A DNA stretch of 64,000 nt from Solimonas flava DSM 18980 (GTDB lineage: Bacteria > Pseudomonadota > Gammaproteobacteria > Nevskiales > Nevskiaceae). The position numbers and the translations under genes are program-made. The notes under the pieces are model-generated. The model was not told the DNA's origin. It saw only the letters and a list, made by a program, of their open reading frames with translations, and did no database searches. The stretch is taken from contig NZ_AUFV01000010.1 of assembly GCF_000426685.1 (NCBI RefSeq), positions 124,001 to 188,000 of the forward strand, written 5' to 3'. Positions 1 to 7,940 of the stretch are shown here, piece after piece. Each line of letters begins with the position of its first letter. Position 1 is the stretch's first letter.

Positions 1-46
1 CCCCACGGGCGGGATTGCCCGATTACCGTTTAAAAGGAATGTATCC

Positions 47-259
47 ATGAGCAATGTTTCGACCGGCACCGTGAAGTGGTTCAACGACGCCAAGGGCTTC
101 GGCTTCATCACGCCGAGCGAAGGCGGTGAAGACCTCTTCGCGCACTTCAAGGAAATCCAGGGCACGGGCTTCAAGACCCTCGCCGAAGGCCAGCGCGTCG
201 AGTACACGGCGGCTCGCGGCCCGAAGGGCATGCAGGCCACCAAGATCCGCGCGATCTAA
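47..259 (+). CDS. cspA: CspA-family cold-shock protein
   Basis: A 70-residue single cold-shock domain, the full length for the family. It carries both RNA-binding motifs: KGFGFI (RNP1) at about residues 16-21 and DLFAHF (RNP2) at about 29-34. The family binds single-stranded RNA and DNA in the cytoplasm and melts secondary structure as an RNA chaperone. The start is supported by an AAGGAA ribosome-binding site about 10 bases upstream, and the gene is followed directly by a strong intrinsic terminator, so it is probably monocistronic. Which Csp paralogue this is, and whether it is really cold-induced, cannot be told from the sequence. Confidence 0.96.
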   Translation: MSNVSTGTVKWFNDAKGFGFITPSEGGEDLFAHFKEIQGTGFKTLAEGQRVEYTAARGPKGMQATKIRAI

Positions 260-278
260 GCCGTCCTGAGCTGTAAAG

Positions 279-307
279 AAAACCGCGGCCTCGGCCGCGG
301 TTTTTTG
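279..307 (+). terminator. Intrinsic terminator of the cold-shock gene
   Basis: The hairpin has arms AACCGCGGCC and GGCCGCGGTT around a short TC-containing loop, followed by a run of six T, 22 bases after the stop codon. This is a textbook rho-independent terminator. Its upstream A tract could also allow it to act on the opposite strand, where a histidine kinase gene ends at 331. Confidence 0.93.
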
Positions 308-330
308 TTGTCCGGCGTTTATTGACGGCG

Positions 331-1650
331 TTATTGCCCGGCGTTGGCGAGCGGCAGCCGCACGCGGGCCCGCAGGCCGCCGCCCGGCGTCTCCTCCAGG
401 CGGAATTCGCCGTGATGCTGGCGGACGATGTCGGCGACGATCGCCAACCCCAGTCCGGAACCGCCGCCGTCGAGCGTGCGGGCGTGGTCGCGGCGATGGA
501 ACGGCTCGAGCACGGTCTCGCGCTCGGCGGCCGGAATGCCGGGTCCGTGGTCGTCGACCCGCAGCTCGGCCTGCGCGCCATCGCGCCCGAGATGAATCTC
601 CGCGGCGCCGGCGTACTTGAGCGCGTTGCCGACCAGATTGCTCAGCACGCGCGCCAGCCCGAGCGCCTGCCCGGACACGACCAGCGTCGCCGGCGCATGC
701 AGCGACACCTGGCCGCCCTCGGCGTGGCGCTCGCGCCGCTCGCGCTCGGCGAGCGCGACCAGATCGACCGCCTCGGGCTGCGCGTCGCCGGCCGCTTCGG
801 TGCGCGCCAGCGCCAGCGCGTCGCGCAGCAGCTGGTGCATGTCGTGCAGGTCCTGGCCGGCGCGCGCGCGCTGCTCCGGATCGTCGATCAGTTCGACGCG
901 CAGGCGCAGGCGCGTCAGATAGGTGCCGAGGTCGTGGCTGATCGCCGCGAGCAGGCGCGTGCGCGCTTCGAGCAGGCCATGGATGCGCTCGCGCATGCGG
1001 TTGAAGGCGTCGACCAGCTGGCGCACCTCGCGCGCGCCGCTCTCCGGCAGCGGTGCGCCGTCGGCGTTCGTGCCGATGCGCTCGACCTCGCGCGCCAGCG
1101 CTTCGAGCGGGCGGATCTGCGCGCGCAGCGCCCACAGCGCGGCGAGTCCGATCGCGCCGACCAGCAGCATCGTCGCCAATGCGAACGGCCGGCCGAGCGT
1201 GCGCCGCAAGCTGGCGCCGCGAACCTCGGCTTCGAGGACGCGCCCGTCCCGCAACGCGACCGTCACGCGCAGCGCGCCGCTGCCGTCGCCGGCCTCGTCG
1301 CTGGCGCGCTGGCCGCTGACGGACAGCGCGTGCTCGCGCAGCGTGGCGGCGCCGCGCTGCAGCAGCGCCGCCACGCGCGGATGCTCGTCGTGGTCCTGCG
1401 CGCCGAGCGGTCCCGGGCGCAGGCTGAGCCGGAAGTCCGGCGAGGTCGCGGCGCGCAGGATGCGCGCGCTGTTCGCCGGGTCGGCTTCCAACAGCTCGAC
1501 GATCGCCGCCAGCCGGCCGGGCAGTGGCGCCAGCGGCGTTCGGCCGGTTTCGCTCGCGCGCTGCAGGTAGAACGCGCCAAGCAGGGTCATCGACACCAGC
1601 AGCAGGGTCGTCACCATCAGCACGGTGACGCGGAGCGCGAGACCGATCAC
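331..1650 (-). CDS. Sensor histidine kinase (OmpR-partner type)
   Basis: A 439-residue inner-membrane kinase. Transmembrane helices lie at about residues 7-29 and 155-176 around a periplasmic loop of about 120 residues. They are followed by a HAMP-like linker, an H-box with phospho-acceptor His239, an N-box (NLVGNALKYA) and G-boxes (DHGPGIP, GSGLGLAI). The GTG start overlaps the stop of the upstream response regulator (GTGA), so the two are translationally coupled and must be partners. The H-box is unusual: it reads HDLGTYLTRLR where the family has HDLRTPLTRLR, so both the Arg and the normally invariant Pro are replaced. The substitution could change the balance of kinase and phosphatase activity. 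The signal sensed is unknown. Confidence 0.9.
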   Translation of the reverse strand: MIGLALRVTVLMVTTLLLVSMTLLGAFYLQRASETGRTPLAPLPGRLAAIVELLEADPANSARILRAATSPDFRLSLRPGPLGAQDHDEHPRVAALLQRGAATLREHALSVSGQRASDEAGDGSGALRVTVALRDGRVLEAEVRGASLRRTLGRPFALATMLLVGAIGLAALWALRAQIRPLEALAREVERIGTNADGAPLPESGAREVRQLVDAFNRMRERIHGLLEARTRLLAAISHDLGTYLTRLRLRVELIDDPEQRARAGQDLHDMHQLLRDALALARTEAAGDAQPEAVDLVALAERERRERHAEGGQVSLHAPATLVVSGQALGLARVLSNLVGNALKYAGAAEIHLGRDGAQAELRVDDHGPGIPAAERETVLEPFHRRDHARTLDGGGSGLGLAIVADIVRQHHGEFRLEETPGGGLRARVRLPLANAGQ

Positions 1651-2393
1651 GGCGCGACGCGCTCGACCAGCGGCGTGAACAGGTAGCCGCCGTTGCGGAC
1701 CGTGCGGATCAGCGTCGGATGCGCCGGGTCCGGCTCGATCTTGCGCCGCAGCCGCGAGGCCGCGATGTCGATCGAACGATCGTAGATCTCCCAGCTGCGA
1801 CGCTTGGTGAACTCCATGATCTGCTCGCGGCTCAGCACGCGCTGCGGATGGTGCACGAACATCGCGAGCAGGTCGTAGTCGCCGGCGGACAGTTCGATCG
1901 GCGTGCCGTCGTCGCGGCGCAGTTCGCGCGCGCCGAGATCGAAGACGTAGCCGGCGAAGCGCAGGCATTCGTGGCCGCTCGGCTGCAGCGTCGTCGCCGA
2001 GGCGGTGCGGCGCAGCACGGCGCGGATCCGCGCCAGCAGCTCGCGCGGATTGAACGGCTTGCCGAGATAGTCGTCGGCGCCGAGTTCGAGGCCGATGATG
2101 CGGTCGAGGTCCTCGTCCTTGGCGGTCAGCATCACGATCGGCAGATTGCCCTGTGCGCGCAGGCGCCGGCAGATCGACAGGCCGTCCTCGCCGGGCAACA
2201 TCAGATCGAGGATCAGCAGGTCGGCGCGCTGGCGGGCGAGGGCAACATCCATCTCGCTGCCGGAGCGCACCCACTCGGCGCCGTAGTTCTCGCGTTCGAG
2301 CAGGGCGCGCACCAGCGGGCCGATCTCGCGATCGTCCTCGACGATGACGATGCGGGCGGCGAGATTCATGCGCGACGGCTCCACGGCGGACAT
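1647..2393 (-). CDS. OmpR/PhoB-family response regulator
   Basis: 248 residues with a receiver domain followed by a winged-helix DNA-binding domain. Acidic residues of the phosphorylation pocket are present (VEDD near the N terminus), with phospho-acceptor Asp63 (LILDLMLPGEDG) and the conserved Lys112 (GKPF). The C terminus contains the winged-helix signature ending in RTVRNGGYLF. It is the first gene of an operon with the kinase, overlapping it by four bases. A second in-frame ATG at 2369 gives a start closer to the usual family N terminus and is equally plausible. An EF-hand protein gene is divergently transcribed from the same intergenic region and may be a target. Confidence 0.93.
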   Translation of the reverse strand: MSAVEPSRMNLAARIVIVEDDREIGPLVRALLERENYGAEWVRSGSEMDVALARQRADLLILDLMLPGEDGLSICRRLRAQGNLPIVMLTAKDEDLDRIIGLELGADDYLGKPFNPRELLARIRAVLRRTASATTLQPSGHECLRFAGYVFDLGARELRRDDGTPIELSAGDYDLLAMFVHHPQRVLSREQIMEFTKRRSWEIYDRSIDIAASRLRRKIEPDPAHPTLIRTVRNGGYLFTPLVERVAP

Positions 2394-2525
2394 GCCGCTT
2401 TATAGCCGACCGCGGTCGGCCACGACACGCCTGTTACACGGCGTCACATGGCGTGCAGCGGCGGACACCTGCGTGCAGACGCCGCGCGGCACTCTGGCCG
2501 CACTGTCACCGACCGGAGCCTGTCC

Positions 2526-2873
2526 ATGAATCGCCGCCGTCTGTTGCCCGCCCGGGTTGCGCGGCACGTCGCCGCCTTGCTGCTCGCCGCAATGGCGCTG
2601 CCGGCGGCCGCCCAGCCGCCGGCCGACGTGCCCGGCGGCGCGCGCATGAAGGCCGTCGACACCGACGGCGACGGCGCGATCAGCCGCGACGAGGCCGCGG
2701 CCGCGCTGCACGCCGAATTCCGGCGGCTCGACCGCGATCACGACGGCGCGCTGCGCGAGGATGAGTTCGTCGCCGCGCGCCTTGAACGCTTCAGCGCGGC
2801 CGACGCCGACGGCGACGGCAAGCTGACGCGCGCCGAACTGCGCCAGCGGGCGCGCGCCGCGCGCGGTTCCTGA
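2526..2873 (+). CDS. Exported EF-hand protein
   Basis: 115 residues. The signal peptide has a hydrophobic core and a PAAAQ cleavage region near residue 30. Three EF-hand calcium-binding loops follow: DTDGDGAISRDE, DRDHDGALREDE and DADGDGKLTRAE, each with the 1-3-5-12 pattern of acidic side chains. It probably acts as a periplasmic or secreted calcium buffer or sensor. It is divergent from a two-component operon, an arrangement that suggests common control, possibly by calcium or another metal; this is inference only. The ATG chosen is the one immediately before the signal peptide. Confidence 0.85.
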   Translation: MNRRRLLPARVARHVAALLLAAMALPAAAQPPADVPGGARMKAVDTDGDGAISRDEAAAALHAEFRRLDRDHDGALREDEFVAARLERFSAADADGDGKLTRAELRQRARAARGS

Positions 2874-2918
2874 GCCATCACGCTTCGATTTCCCCCTTCC
2901 CCCCAGCGGAGCTTCGCC

Positions 2919-3440
2919 ATGTCCCGTTCCCTTCGCATTCCCCATCTCCTGACCCTCACCGGCGCGGCGCTGTCCGCGGTGCTCGCCTGCAGCGCCGTGC
3001 TGCCGCGCGACGCCGAGGCGCGCGAGCGCCAGCACAGCGTCTCGCGCAGCGGGCCCGAAGGCCGCACGGCGCAGCGCAGCGCGCAGGTCTCGGCCCAGCC
3101 CGGCCACCGCGAGGCCGAGCGCACGCAGCAGGGCCCCAACGGCGCCACGCGCGAGGCCGAGCGCGGCTACGACGCCGCGACCGGCACCGCCTACCGCGAC
3201 GTCACGGTCACCGGCGCCAACGGCCAGACGGTGACGCGCGGCGGCCAGACCGTCGTGCAGCCGGGCAGCGTCAGCCGCTCGCGCAGCGTCACCGGTCCGT
3301 ACGGCGAGACCGCTTCGCGCAGCGCCACGCGCAGCTACGACGCACAGACCGGCGCGCGCTCGGCCGAGGTCGTGAAGACCGGCCCGAATGGCGGCAGCGT
3401 GGTGCGTGAAGTCGAGCGCACGCCGGCTTCGGCGCCGTAA
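2919..3440 (+). CDS. Exported repeat-rich protein of unknown function
   Basis: 173 residues with an N-terminal signal peptide (about residues 1-34). The mature part is highly hydrophilic and rich in Arg, Ser, Thr and Gly, and contains degenerate repeats built on a G-P/A-N/Y-G turn followed by Thr, Arg and Ser (SGPEGRT, QGPNGAT, TGANGQT, TGPYGET, TGPNGGS). The protein is likely an extended or beta-repeat envelope protein. A purine-rich ribosome-binding region (GCGGAG) precedes the ATG. The family is not recognised. It follows the EF-hand gene by 45 bases on the same strand, so the two may be co-transcribed. Confidence 0.75.
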   Translation: MSRSLRIPHLLTLTGAALSAVLACSAVLPRDAEARERQHSVSRSGPEGRTAQRSAQVSAQPGHREAERTQQGPNGATREAERGYDAATGTAYRDVTVTGANGQTVTRGGQTVVQPGSVSRSRSVTGPYGETASRSATRSYDAQTGARSAEVVKTGPNGGSVVREVERTPASAP

Positions 3441-3456
3441 GCGGCGGGCCGGTGCG

Positions 3457-4278
3457 ATGTTCGCCTCGTTCGCCGCCGGCGCGCCGCACCGGCCGCTGCT
3501 GCCCCTGCTGCTGATGCTGTTCGCGCTGGCCGAGCTGGGCTGGCTGGCCTGGCGCCGCCGCGGCGGCTACGACTGGCGCGAGAGCGCTGCGTCGGCCGCG
3601 GTGGCGTTCGGCAACGTCGGCGTGCGCGCGCTCAACGCCGCGCTGCTGGCGCCGCTGTTCGCCTGGGTCTACGCGCATCGCCTGTTCGATGCGGACCTCG
3701 GCGGGCCGTGGGCGCTGGCCGGCGTCGTGCTGCTGGTCGATTTCCTCTACTACTGGATGCATCGCAGCAGCCACCGCCTGCGCTGGCTGTGGGCCACGCA
3801 CGGCGTGCATCACTCGCCGACCGAACTGAACCTGTCGGCGGCGTACCGGCTCGGCTGGACCGAGCTGCTGTCCGGCGCCTGGCTGTTCCTGCTGCTGCCG
3901 GTGTGGCTCGGCGTGCCGCCGCTCGCGGTGGCCGCGGCCTTCGCGCTGAACCTCGCCTATCAGTTCGCGCTGCACAGCCGGCTGATCGGCCGGCTCGGAC
4001 CGGTTGAATGGGTCTTCAACACGCCGACCCATCACCGCGTCCATCACGCCTGCAACGCCGAACTGCTCGATCGCAATTTCGGCGGCATCCTGATCGTCTG
4101 GGACCGCCTGTTCGGCACCTTTGCCGTGGCGCCGGCGGAGGTCGAACTGCGCTACGGTGTGCTCGGCCGGCCGCCGCGCTACAACCCGTTCGCGATTGCG
4201 TTCGGCGAGTGGCGCGCGATGTTCGCTGACTGGCGCCGTGCGCGGGGCTGGCGCGCCCGGCTGAAGGTTTTCGTATGA
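3457..4278 (+). CDS. Sterol desaturase/fatty acid hydroxylase family protein
   Basis: 273 residues, an integral membrane di-iron hydroxylase. The histidine clusters of the family are all visible: HRSSH (HxxxH), HGVHH (HxxHH) and HHRVHH. Four to five hydrophobic segments surround them. Family members hydroxylate or desaturate fatty acids, sterols or carotenoids using O2. The substrate is not predictable from sequence. The start at 3457 lies 16 bases after the preceding stop. The stop overlaps the ATG of the next small gene (ATGA), so it heads a three-gene operon with the small membrane protein and a lipase-like lipoprotein. Confidence 0.88.
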   Translation: MFASFAAGAPHRPLLPLLLMLFALAELGWLAWRRRGGYDWRESAASAAVAFGNVGVRALNAALLAPLFAWVYAHRLFDADLGGPWALAGVVLLVDFLYYWMHRSSHRLRWLWATHGVHHSPTELNLSAAYRLGWTELLSGAWLFLLLPVWLGVPPLAVAAAFALNLAYQFALHSRLIGRLGPVEWVFNTPTHHRVHHACNAELLDRNFGGILIVWDRLFGTFAVAPAEVELRYGVLGRPPRYNPFAIAFGEWRAMFADWRRARGWRARLKVFV

Positions 4279-4520
4279 GCGCATTCGCGTCCGCTGCCGC
4301 GCAGGTCCTGCTCGGGCCGGTCTGTGCCGCCATCGTCGCCTGGTGGCTGCATCGTCGGCGCCGGCAGCGCCGCCGTTCGCGCTCGCGCACGGTGCGCCGG
4401 GTGGCGCCGTTGTCGCTGCTGGCGCTGGCGACCTGCGGGAGCACCGCCGCGCAGCGCGATCTCGGCGACTGGAGCGATGGCGTGCCGGTGCATCCGCTCG
4501 CCGTCACCGACACGCCATGA
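4275..4520 (+). CDS. Small membrane-associated protein, unknown
   Basis: 81 residues. It has one hydrophobic N-terminal segment (about 8-24), an Arg-rich stretch (about 27-42), a second hydrophobic stretch ending ALATC at about residue 54, and a polar tail. It overlaps its upstream and downstream neighbours by ATGA at both ends, which supports real translation despite the lack of a known family. The HRRRRQRRRSRSR segment could be a stop-transfer signal or could bind nucleic acid or lipid head groups. It probably assists the hydroxylase or the esterase encoded on either side. Confidence 0.55.
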   Translation: MSAFASAAAQVLLGPVCAAIVAWWLHRRRRQRRRSRSRTVRRVAPLSLLALATCGSTAAQRDLGDWSDGVPVHPLAVTDTP

Positions 4521-5356
4521 GACGCGGCCTGCGCAGCGCCGCGATGCTGCTGCTCGCCGCCGCACTGCCGGCCTGCGCGGTGACCTCGGACGGCGAGGGC
4601 AGCGTCGAGCGCGAGCTGCGCTACACGCCGCCGGACTGGCCGCAGGCGCTGGCGCTCGATGTCTACGAACCCGTCGGCGCCGGGCCGTTTCCGGCAGTGC
4701 TGCTGGTGCACGGCGGCGCCTGGCAGCGCGGGTCGCGCGCGCACATGGCGCCGGTCGCGCGCCAGCTCGCCGCGCACGGCTATGTCGCCGTCAATGTCGA
4801 CTACCGGCTGGCGCCCGCCTATCGCTTTCCGGCGCCGCTGCAGGATTTGCAGCAGGCGCTGCGCTGGATGCAGGCGAACGCGGCGCGCTACCGCATCGAT
4901 CCGCAGCGCCTCGCGGCCTGGGGCTACTCGGCCGGCGCCAATCTGGCCGCCTTGCTCGGCGGCATCGGTACCGCGCCGCCGTACGGCGCGGCGCCGGCGC
5001 GGCTGCGCGCGGTCGTTGCCGGCGGCACGCCGGCCGATCTGACGCGCTTCGCCGACAATCGCATGGTGGAGGCTTATCTCGGCGCGCCGTGCTCGCAGGC
5101 GGCGGCGCTGTGCCGCGCCGCTTCGCCGGCGCTGCAGGTCGATGCGCAGGATCCGCCGGTTTTCCTCTATCACGGCAGCGACGACCGTCTGGTGCCGATC
5201 GCCCAGGCGCAGGCCTACGGGCGCGCGCTCGATGCCGCCGGCGTGCCGAATGCGTTGTTCGTGGTGTCCGGCGCCGGCCACATCGGCGCGGTGCGGCACG
5301 GCGACGACGCGGTGCGCGCCGCGCTCGAGTTCCTCGGCCGCCATCTGCGCGGCTGA
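4517..5356 (+). CDS. Alpha/beta-hydrolase lipoprotein, carboxylesterase/lipase type
   Basis: 279 residues. A lipoprotein signal with lipobox LPAC ends at about Cys17. The fold signatures are the oxyanion motif HGGAW, the nucleophile elbow GYSAG, an acid in HGSDDRLVP and a C-terminal catalytic histidine in GAGHIG. The family (hormone-sensitive lipase and acetyl-esterase-like) hydrolyses short acyl esters. It should be anchored in the envelope. Its start overlaps the stop of the small upstream gene (ATGA), placing it last in the hydroxylase operon, where it may release a hydroxylated acyl product. Confidence 0.88.
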   Translation: MRRGLRSAAMLLLAAALPACAVTSDGEGSVERELRYTPPDWPQALALDVYEPVGAGPFPAVLLVHGGAWQRGSRAHMAPVARQLAAHGYVAVNVDYRLAPAYRFPAPLQDLQQALRWMQANAARYRIDPQRLAAWGYSAGANLAALLGGIGTAPPYGAAPARLRAVVAGGTPADLTRFADNRMVEAYLGAPCSQAAALCRAASPALQVDAQDPPVFLYHGSDDRLVPIAQAQAYGRALDAAGVPNALFVVSGAGHIGAVRHGDDAVRAALEFLGRHLRG

Positions 5357-5370
5357 ACGCGCGGCGGCCT

Positions 5371-5589
5371 TCAGTCCGGCGTGCCGGGCGCGTCGCTGTC
5401 CGACCGCGCGTCGCCGGGTTCGCGCTGCAGCTGATCGAGGCGTTTGCGCGCGTCCTCGGTGCGCGCGGCGTCGAGCGTCTTCTCGGCCTTGCTGCGGCCG
5501 AAGCGCACGCGATTCTCGGCCGCCTGCCGCTCGGCCTCGGCGCGCGCCTTCTTCTTGCGCGCCTTGTTGAAGTTGATGATCTCGGCCAT
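5371..5589 (-). CDS. DUF4169-like small basic protein
   Basis: 72 residues, starting MAEIINFNKARKKKARAEAE. This is the characteristic N terminus of DUF4169 proteins, with the following RxxFGRSKAEK motif. The protein is rich in Lys, Arg, Glu and Ala, predicted helical, and probably cytoplasmic. No function is known for the family. It is convergent with the esterase gene and ends 15 bases beyond that stop. The start is fixed by the conserved N-terminal motif. Confidence 0.8.
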   Translation of the reverse strand: MAEIINFNKARKKKARAEAERQAAENRVRFGRSKAEKTLDAARTEDARKRLDQLQREPGDARSDSDAPGTPD

Positions 5590-5767
5590 CGCACGCTCGC
5601 GGCGGGGGAGGGTGCCGAGCATAGCCAAAGATGCCGGCGCCGGCTCGTGCGGCGTCCTACGCGCCCTGTCCGTCGCGGCTGACACCGGTGTCGGGGCCGC
5701 CCGCGATGGCGGCGTGTCGCGGCGCGGCAAGAATTGCTCCCGGGCCTTCACTTTCCTGCGCGCCGCC

Positions 5768-6055
5768 ATGATCGACCCGCACGCCGCCGACACTTCCAGC
5801 CGCCCGGCCAGCCAGTGGCCGATCGGCATCCGCCTGCGCTTCCGTCCGGACGCGAGCCTGAATCCGCAGTACGAGCATCTGCGCGGCAAGCCGCTGCTGG
5901 TGCTGTCGCGCCTGCAGCTGCTCGGGCCCAACGAACAGGGCTGCTATTCCTGGCGCCAGCAGATCCTCGCGCTGAGCACCGGCCGCGTCGGCTGGGCGCG
6001 CCCCGAGCAGCTGACGCTGCCGATCGACGATCCCGACGAGGACGAGGGCTTCTGA
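5768..6055 (+). CDS. Conserved hypothetical protein
   Basis: 95 residues with no signal peptide or membrane segment and an acidic C terminus (DDPDEDEGF). The central part (IGIRLRFRPDAS, then a GKPLLVLSRLQLLG strand) suggests a small beta-rich fold. Codon usage is typical of the surrounding genome. The family is not recognised. The ATG is the one that precedes the first well-structured segment, as upstream codons in frame look non-coding. Confidence 0.6.
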   Translation: MIDPHAADTSSRPASQWPIGIRLRFRPDASLNPQYEHLRGKPLLVLSRLQLLGPNEQGCYSWRQQILALSTGRVGWARPEQLTLPIDDPDEDEGF

Positions 6056-6137
6056 GGCCCGGCGAGACCGCCGCGCGGCGAGGCGGCCGGAACCGATGGT
6101 AGGCTTCGCGCTCCCCCATCGGTTTTCGAGCAAGAGC

Positions 6138-6407
6138 ATGAATGAAGGTCTTTTCCGTCTGCAGACGTCCGCGCAGCTGGCCGTGCTGACCGACGCCGTC
6201 GCCCTGCTGCTGGCGGACCACAGTGTCAGCGCCGGCGTGCCGCTGTCGCGCCTGCACGAGGGCATGGTCGGCTATCTGGCCGACGCGGTCCGGGCCCGGG
6301 CCGGCAACGACGCCGAAGCGACGCTCGGCCTCGAAGGCATGCTCGAGGAAGCCGCCGACGATCTGTTCTCGCGCGCGGCGCGCATGCTGGCCGAAGCCGC
6401 GAACTGA
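6138..6407 (+). CDS. Small alpha-helical protein, unknown
   Basis: 89 residues, predicted almost entirely helical, with Leu/Ala-rich amphipathic stretches ([17 protein letters not shown] and [23 protein letters not shown]). There is no signal peptide. It ends five bases before the start of the following dehydrogenase gene, so the two may be co-transcribed. The family is not recognised and no function is proposed. Confidence 0.6.
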   Translation: MNEGLFRLQTSAQLAVLTDAVALLLADHSVSAGVPLSRLHEGMVGYLADAVRARAGNDAEATLGLEGMLEEAADDLFSRAARMLAEAAN

Positions 6408-6411
6408 GCCG

Positions 6412-7875
6412 ATGCGCGCGCCGGCCCTGCGTGCGTGCCGCCTGCGGGCAGCGGTGCTGCCGCCGCGCGCCATTAGCGCACGGCGCGCGCCCGTTCGCGT
6501 CGGCGCCGGCCGTCGGCCAGCCGTTTTCCGCTGGTGGTGCGGGACCCGGCTCCTGCGGGCCGCGCCGGCGCTCGTTCTTTGTGCCGCGCTGTCCGCCTGC
6601 GGCGGCCCGGCGCGGCTGTCGGTCGAGCAGGGCACGGGGCCCGATCCGCAGCTGCCGGCGCCGGAAAAGGCCTTGCTGCCGGTCGTCAACATCGCGCCCG
6701 CGATCGGCTGGCCGGCGGGCGGCAAGCCGACCGCGGCGCCGGGACTCGCGGTCGGCGCCTACGCCGACGCGCTCGACCATCCGCGCTGGCTTTACGTGCT
6801 GCCGAACGGCGACGTGCTGGTTGCCGAGACCAATGCGCCGCCCAAGCCGGAGGACGATGCCGGTCTGCGCGGCTGGGTGGCGAAACAGATCATGAAGAAG
6901 GCCGGTGCCGGCGTGGCTAGCGCCAATCGCATCACCCTGCTGCGCGACAGCGACGGCGACGGTGTCGCCGACCAGCGCAGCGTGTTCCTGCAGGACCTGC
7001 ATTCACCGTTCGGCATGGCGCTGGTCGGCGACGCGCTCTACGTCGCCAACACCGACGCGGTGCTGAGCTTCCCGTACGAGAACGGCCAGACGCGGATCGC
7101 GGCGGCCGGCACGAAGCTCGTCGATCTGCCGGCCGGACCGCGCAATCACCACTGGACCAAGAACCTCATCGCCAGCCGCGACGGGCGCAAGCTGTACGTG
7201 ACGGTCGGCTCGAACAGCAACGTGGCCGAGAACGGCGTCGAGGCGGAAGTCGGCCGCGCGGCGATCTGGGAAGTCGACCTCGGCAGTGGCGAGGCGCGCG
7301 TCTTCGCGTCCGGTCTGCGCAATCCGAACGGCCTGGCCTGGGAGCCGGACAGCGGCGAGCTGTGGACGGTCGTCAACGAACGCGACGAAATCGGTTCGGA
7401 CCTCGTGCCGGACTACCTGACGTCGGTGCGCGACGGCGGCTTCTACGGCTGGCCGTACAGCTACTACGGCCAGCACGTCGATGCGCGCGTGCAGCCGCAG
7501 AAGCCGGCGCTGGTCGCCCAGGCGCTCGTGCCCGATTACGCGCTCGGCCCGCACACCGCCTCGCTCGGACTGGTCAGCGCGCGCGGCAACCGGCTGCCGC
7601 CGGCGTACGCCAACGGCATGTTCGTCGGCCAGCACGGTTCGTGGAACCGCCAGCCGCTGAGCGGTTACAAGGTGATCTTCGTGCCGTTCGCCGACGGCAA
7701 GCCGCGCGGCTTGCCGAGCGACGTGCTCGGCGGCTTCGTCAGCGCCGACGGCAAGGCCTATGGCCGGCCGGTCGGCGTCGCCCTCGATGCGCGCGGCGCG
7801 CTGCTGGTTGCCGACGACGTCGGCAACGCGATCTGGCGCGTCAGCGCCGCATCGCCCCCAGTCGCATCGCCCTGA
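6412..7875 (+). CDS. PQQ-dependent sugar dehydrogenase (sorbosone dehydrogenase type) lipoprotein
   Basis: 487 residues. The long N terminus ends in a hydrophobic segment with lipobox LSAC (Cys near residue 63), so the true start may lie further in. The rest is a six-bladed beta-propeller of the soluble glucose/sorbosone dehydrogenase family. It shows [17 protein letters not shown], a calcium-type DSDGDGVAD loop, a blade with [20 protein letters not shown] and the late QHGSWNR motif. Members oxidise sugars or aldehydes with PQQ in the periplasm. The true substrate is not predictable. It is convergent with a second propeller lipoprotein gene. Confidence 0.82.
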   Translation: MRAPALRACRLRAAVLPPRAISARRAPVRVGAGRRPAVFRWWCGTRLLRAAPALVLCAALSACGGPARLSVEQGTGPDPQLPAPEKALLPVVNIAPAIGWPAGGKPTAAPGLAVGAYADALDHPRWLYVLPNGDVLVAETNAPPKPEDDAGLRGWVAKQIMKKAGAGVASANRITLLRDSDGDGVADQRSVFLQDLHSPFGMALVGDALYVANTDAVLSFPYENGQTRIAAAGTKLVDLPAGPRNHHWTKNLIASRDGRKLYVTVGSNSNVAENGVEAEVGRAAIWEVDLGSGEARVFASGLRNPNGLAWEPDSGELWTVVNERDEIGSDLVPDYLTSVRDGGFYGWPYSYYGQHVDARVQPQKPALVAQALVPDYALGPHTASLGLVSARGNRLPPAYANGMFVGQHGSWNRQPLSGYKVIFVPFADGKPRGLPSDVLGGFVSADGKAYGRPVGVALDARGALLVADDVGNAIWRVSAASPPVASP

Positions 7876-7909
7876 ACGCGCCGCGCGAGGTCGCGAACGC
7901 AAAGGCGGA

Positions 7910-7933
7910 CCACGCAGGCCCGCTTCTGCGTGG
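7910..7933. terminator. Hairpin between convergent genes
   Basis: An 8-bp inverted repeat, CCACGCAG and CTGCGTGG, with an 8-base loop lies between the stops of two convergent genes. There is no T run on either side, so if it ends transcription it does so as a weak or factor-assisted terminator. Confidence 0.4.
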
Positions 7934-7940
7934 CGCCGGG

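Noticed and set aside
322-1686. Long plus-strand open frame over the histidine kinase
   Set aside because: Its translation is Arg/Ala/Gln-rich without domains and it is antisense to a clear kinase; it is a result of high GC.
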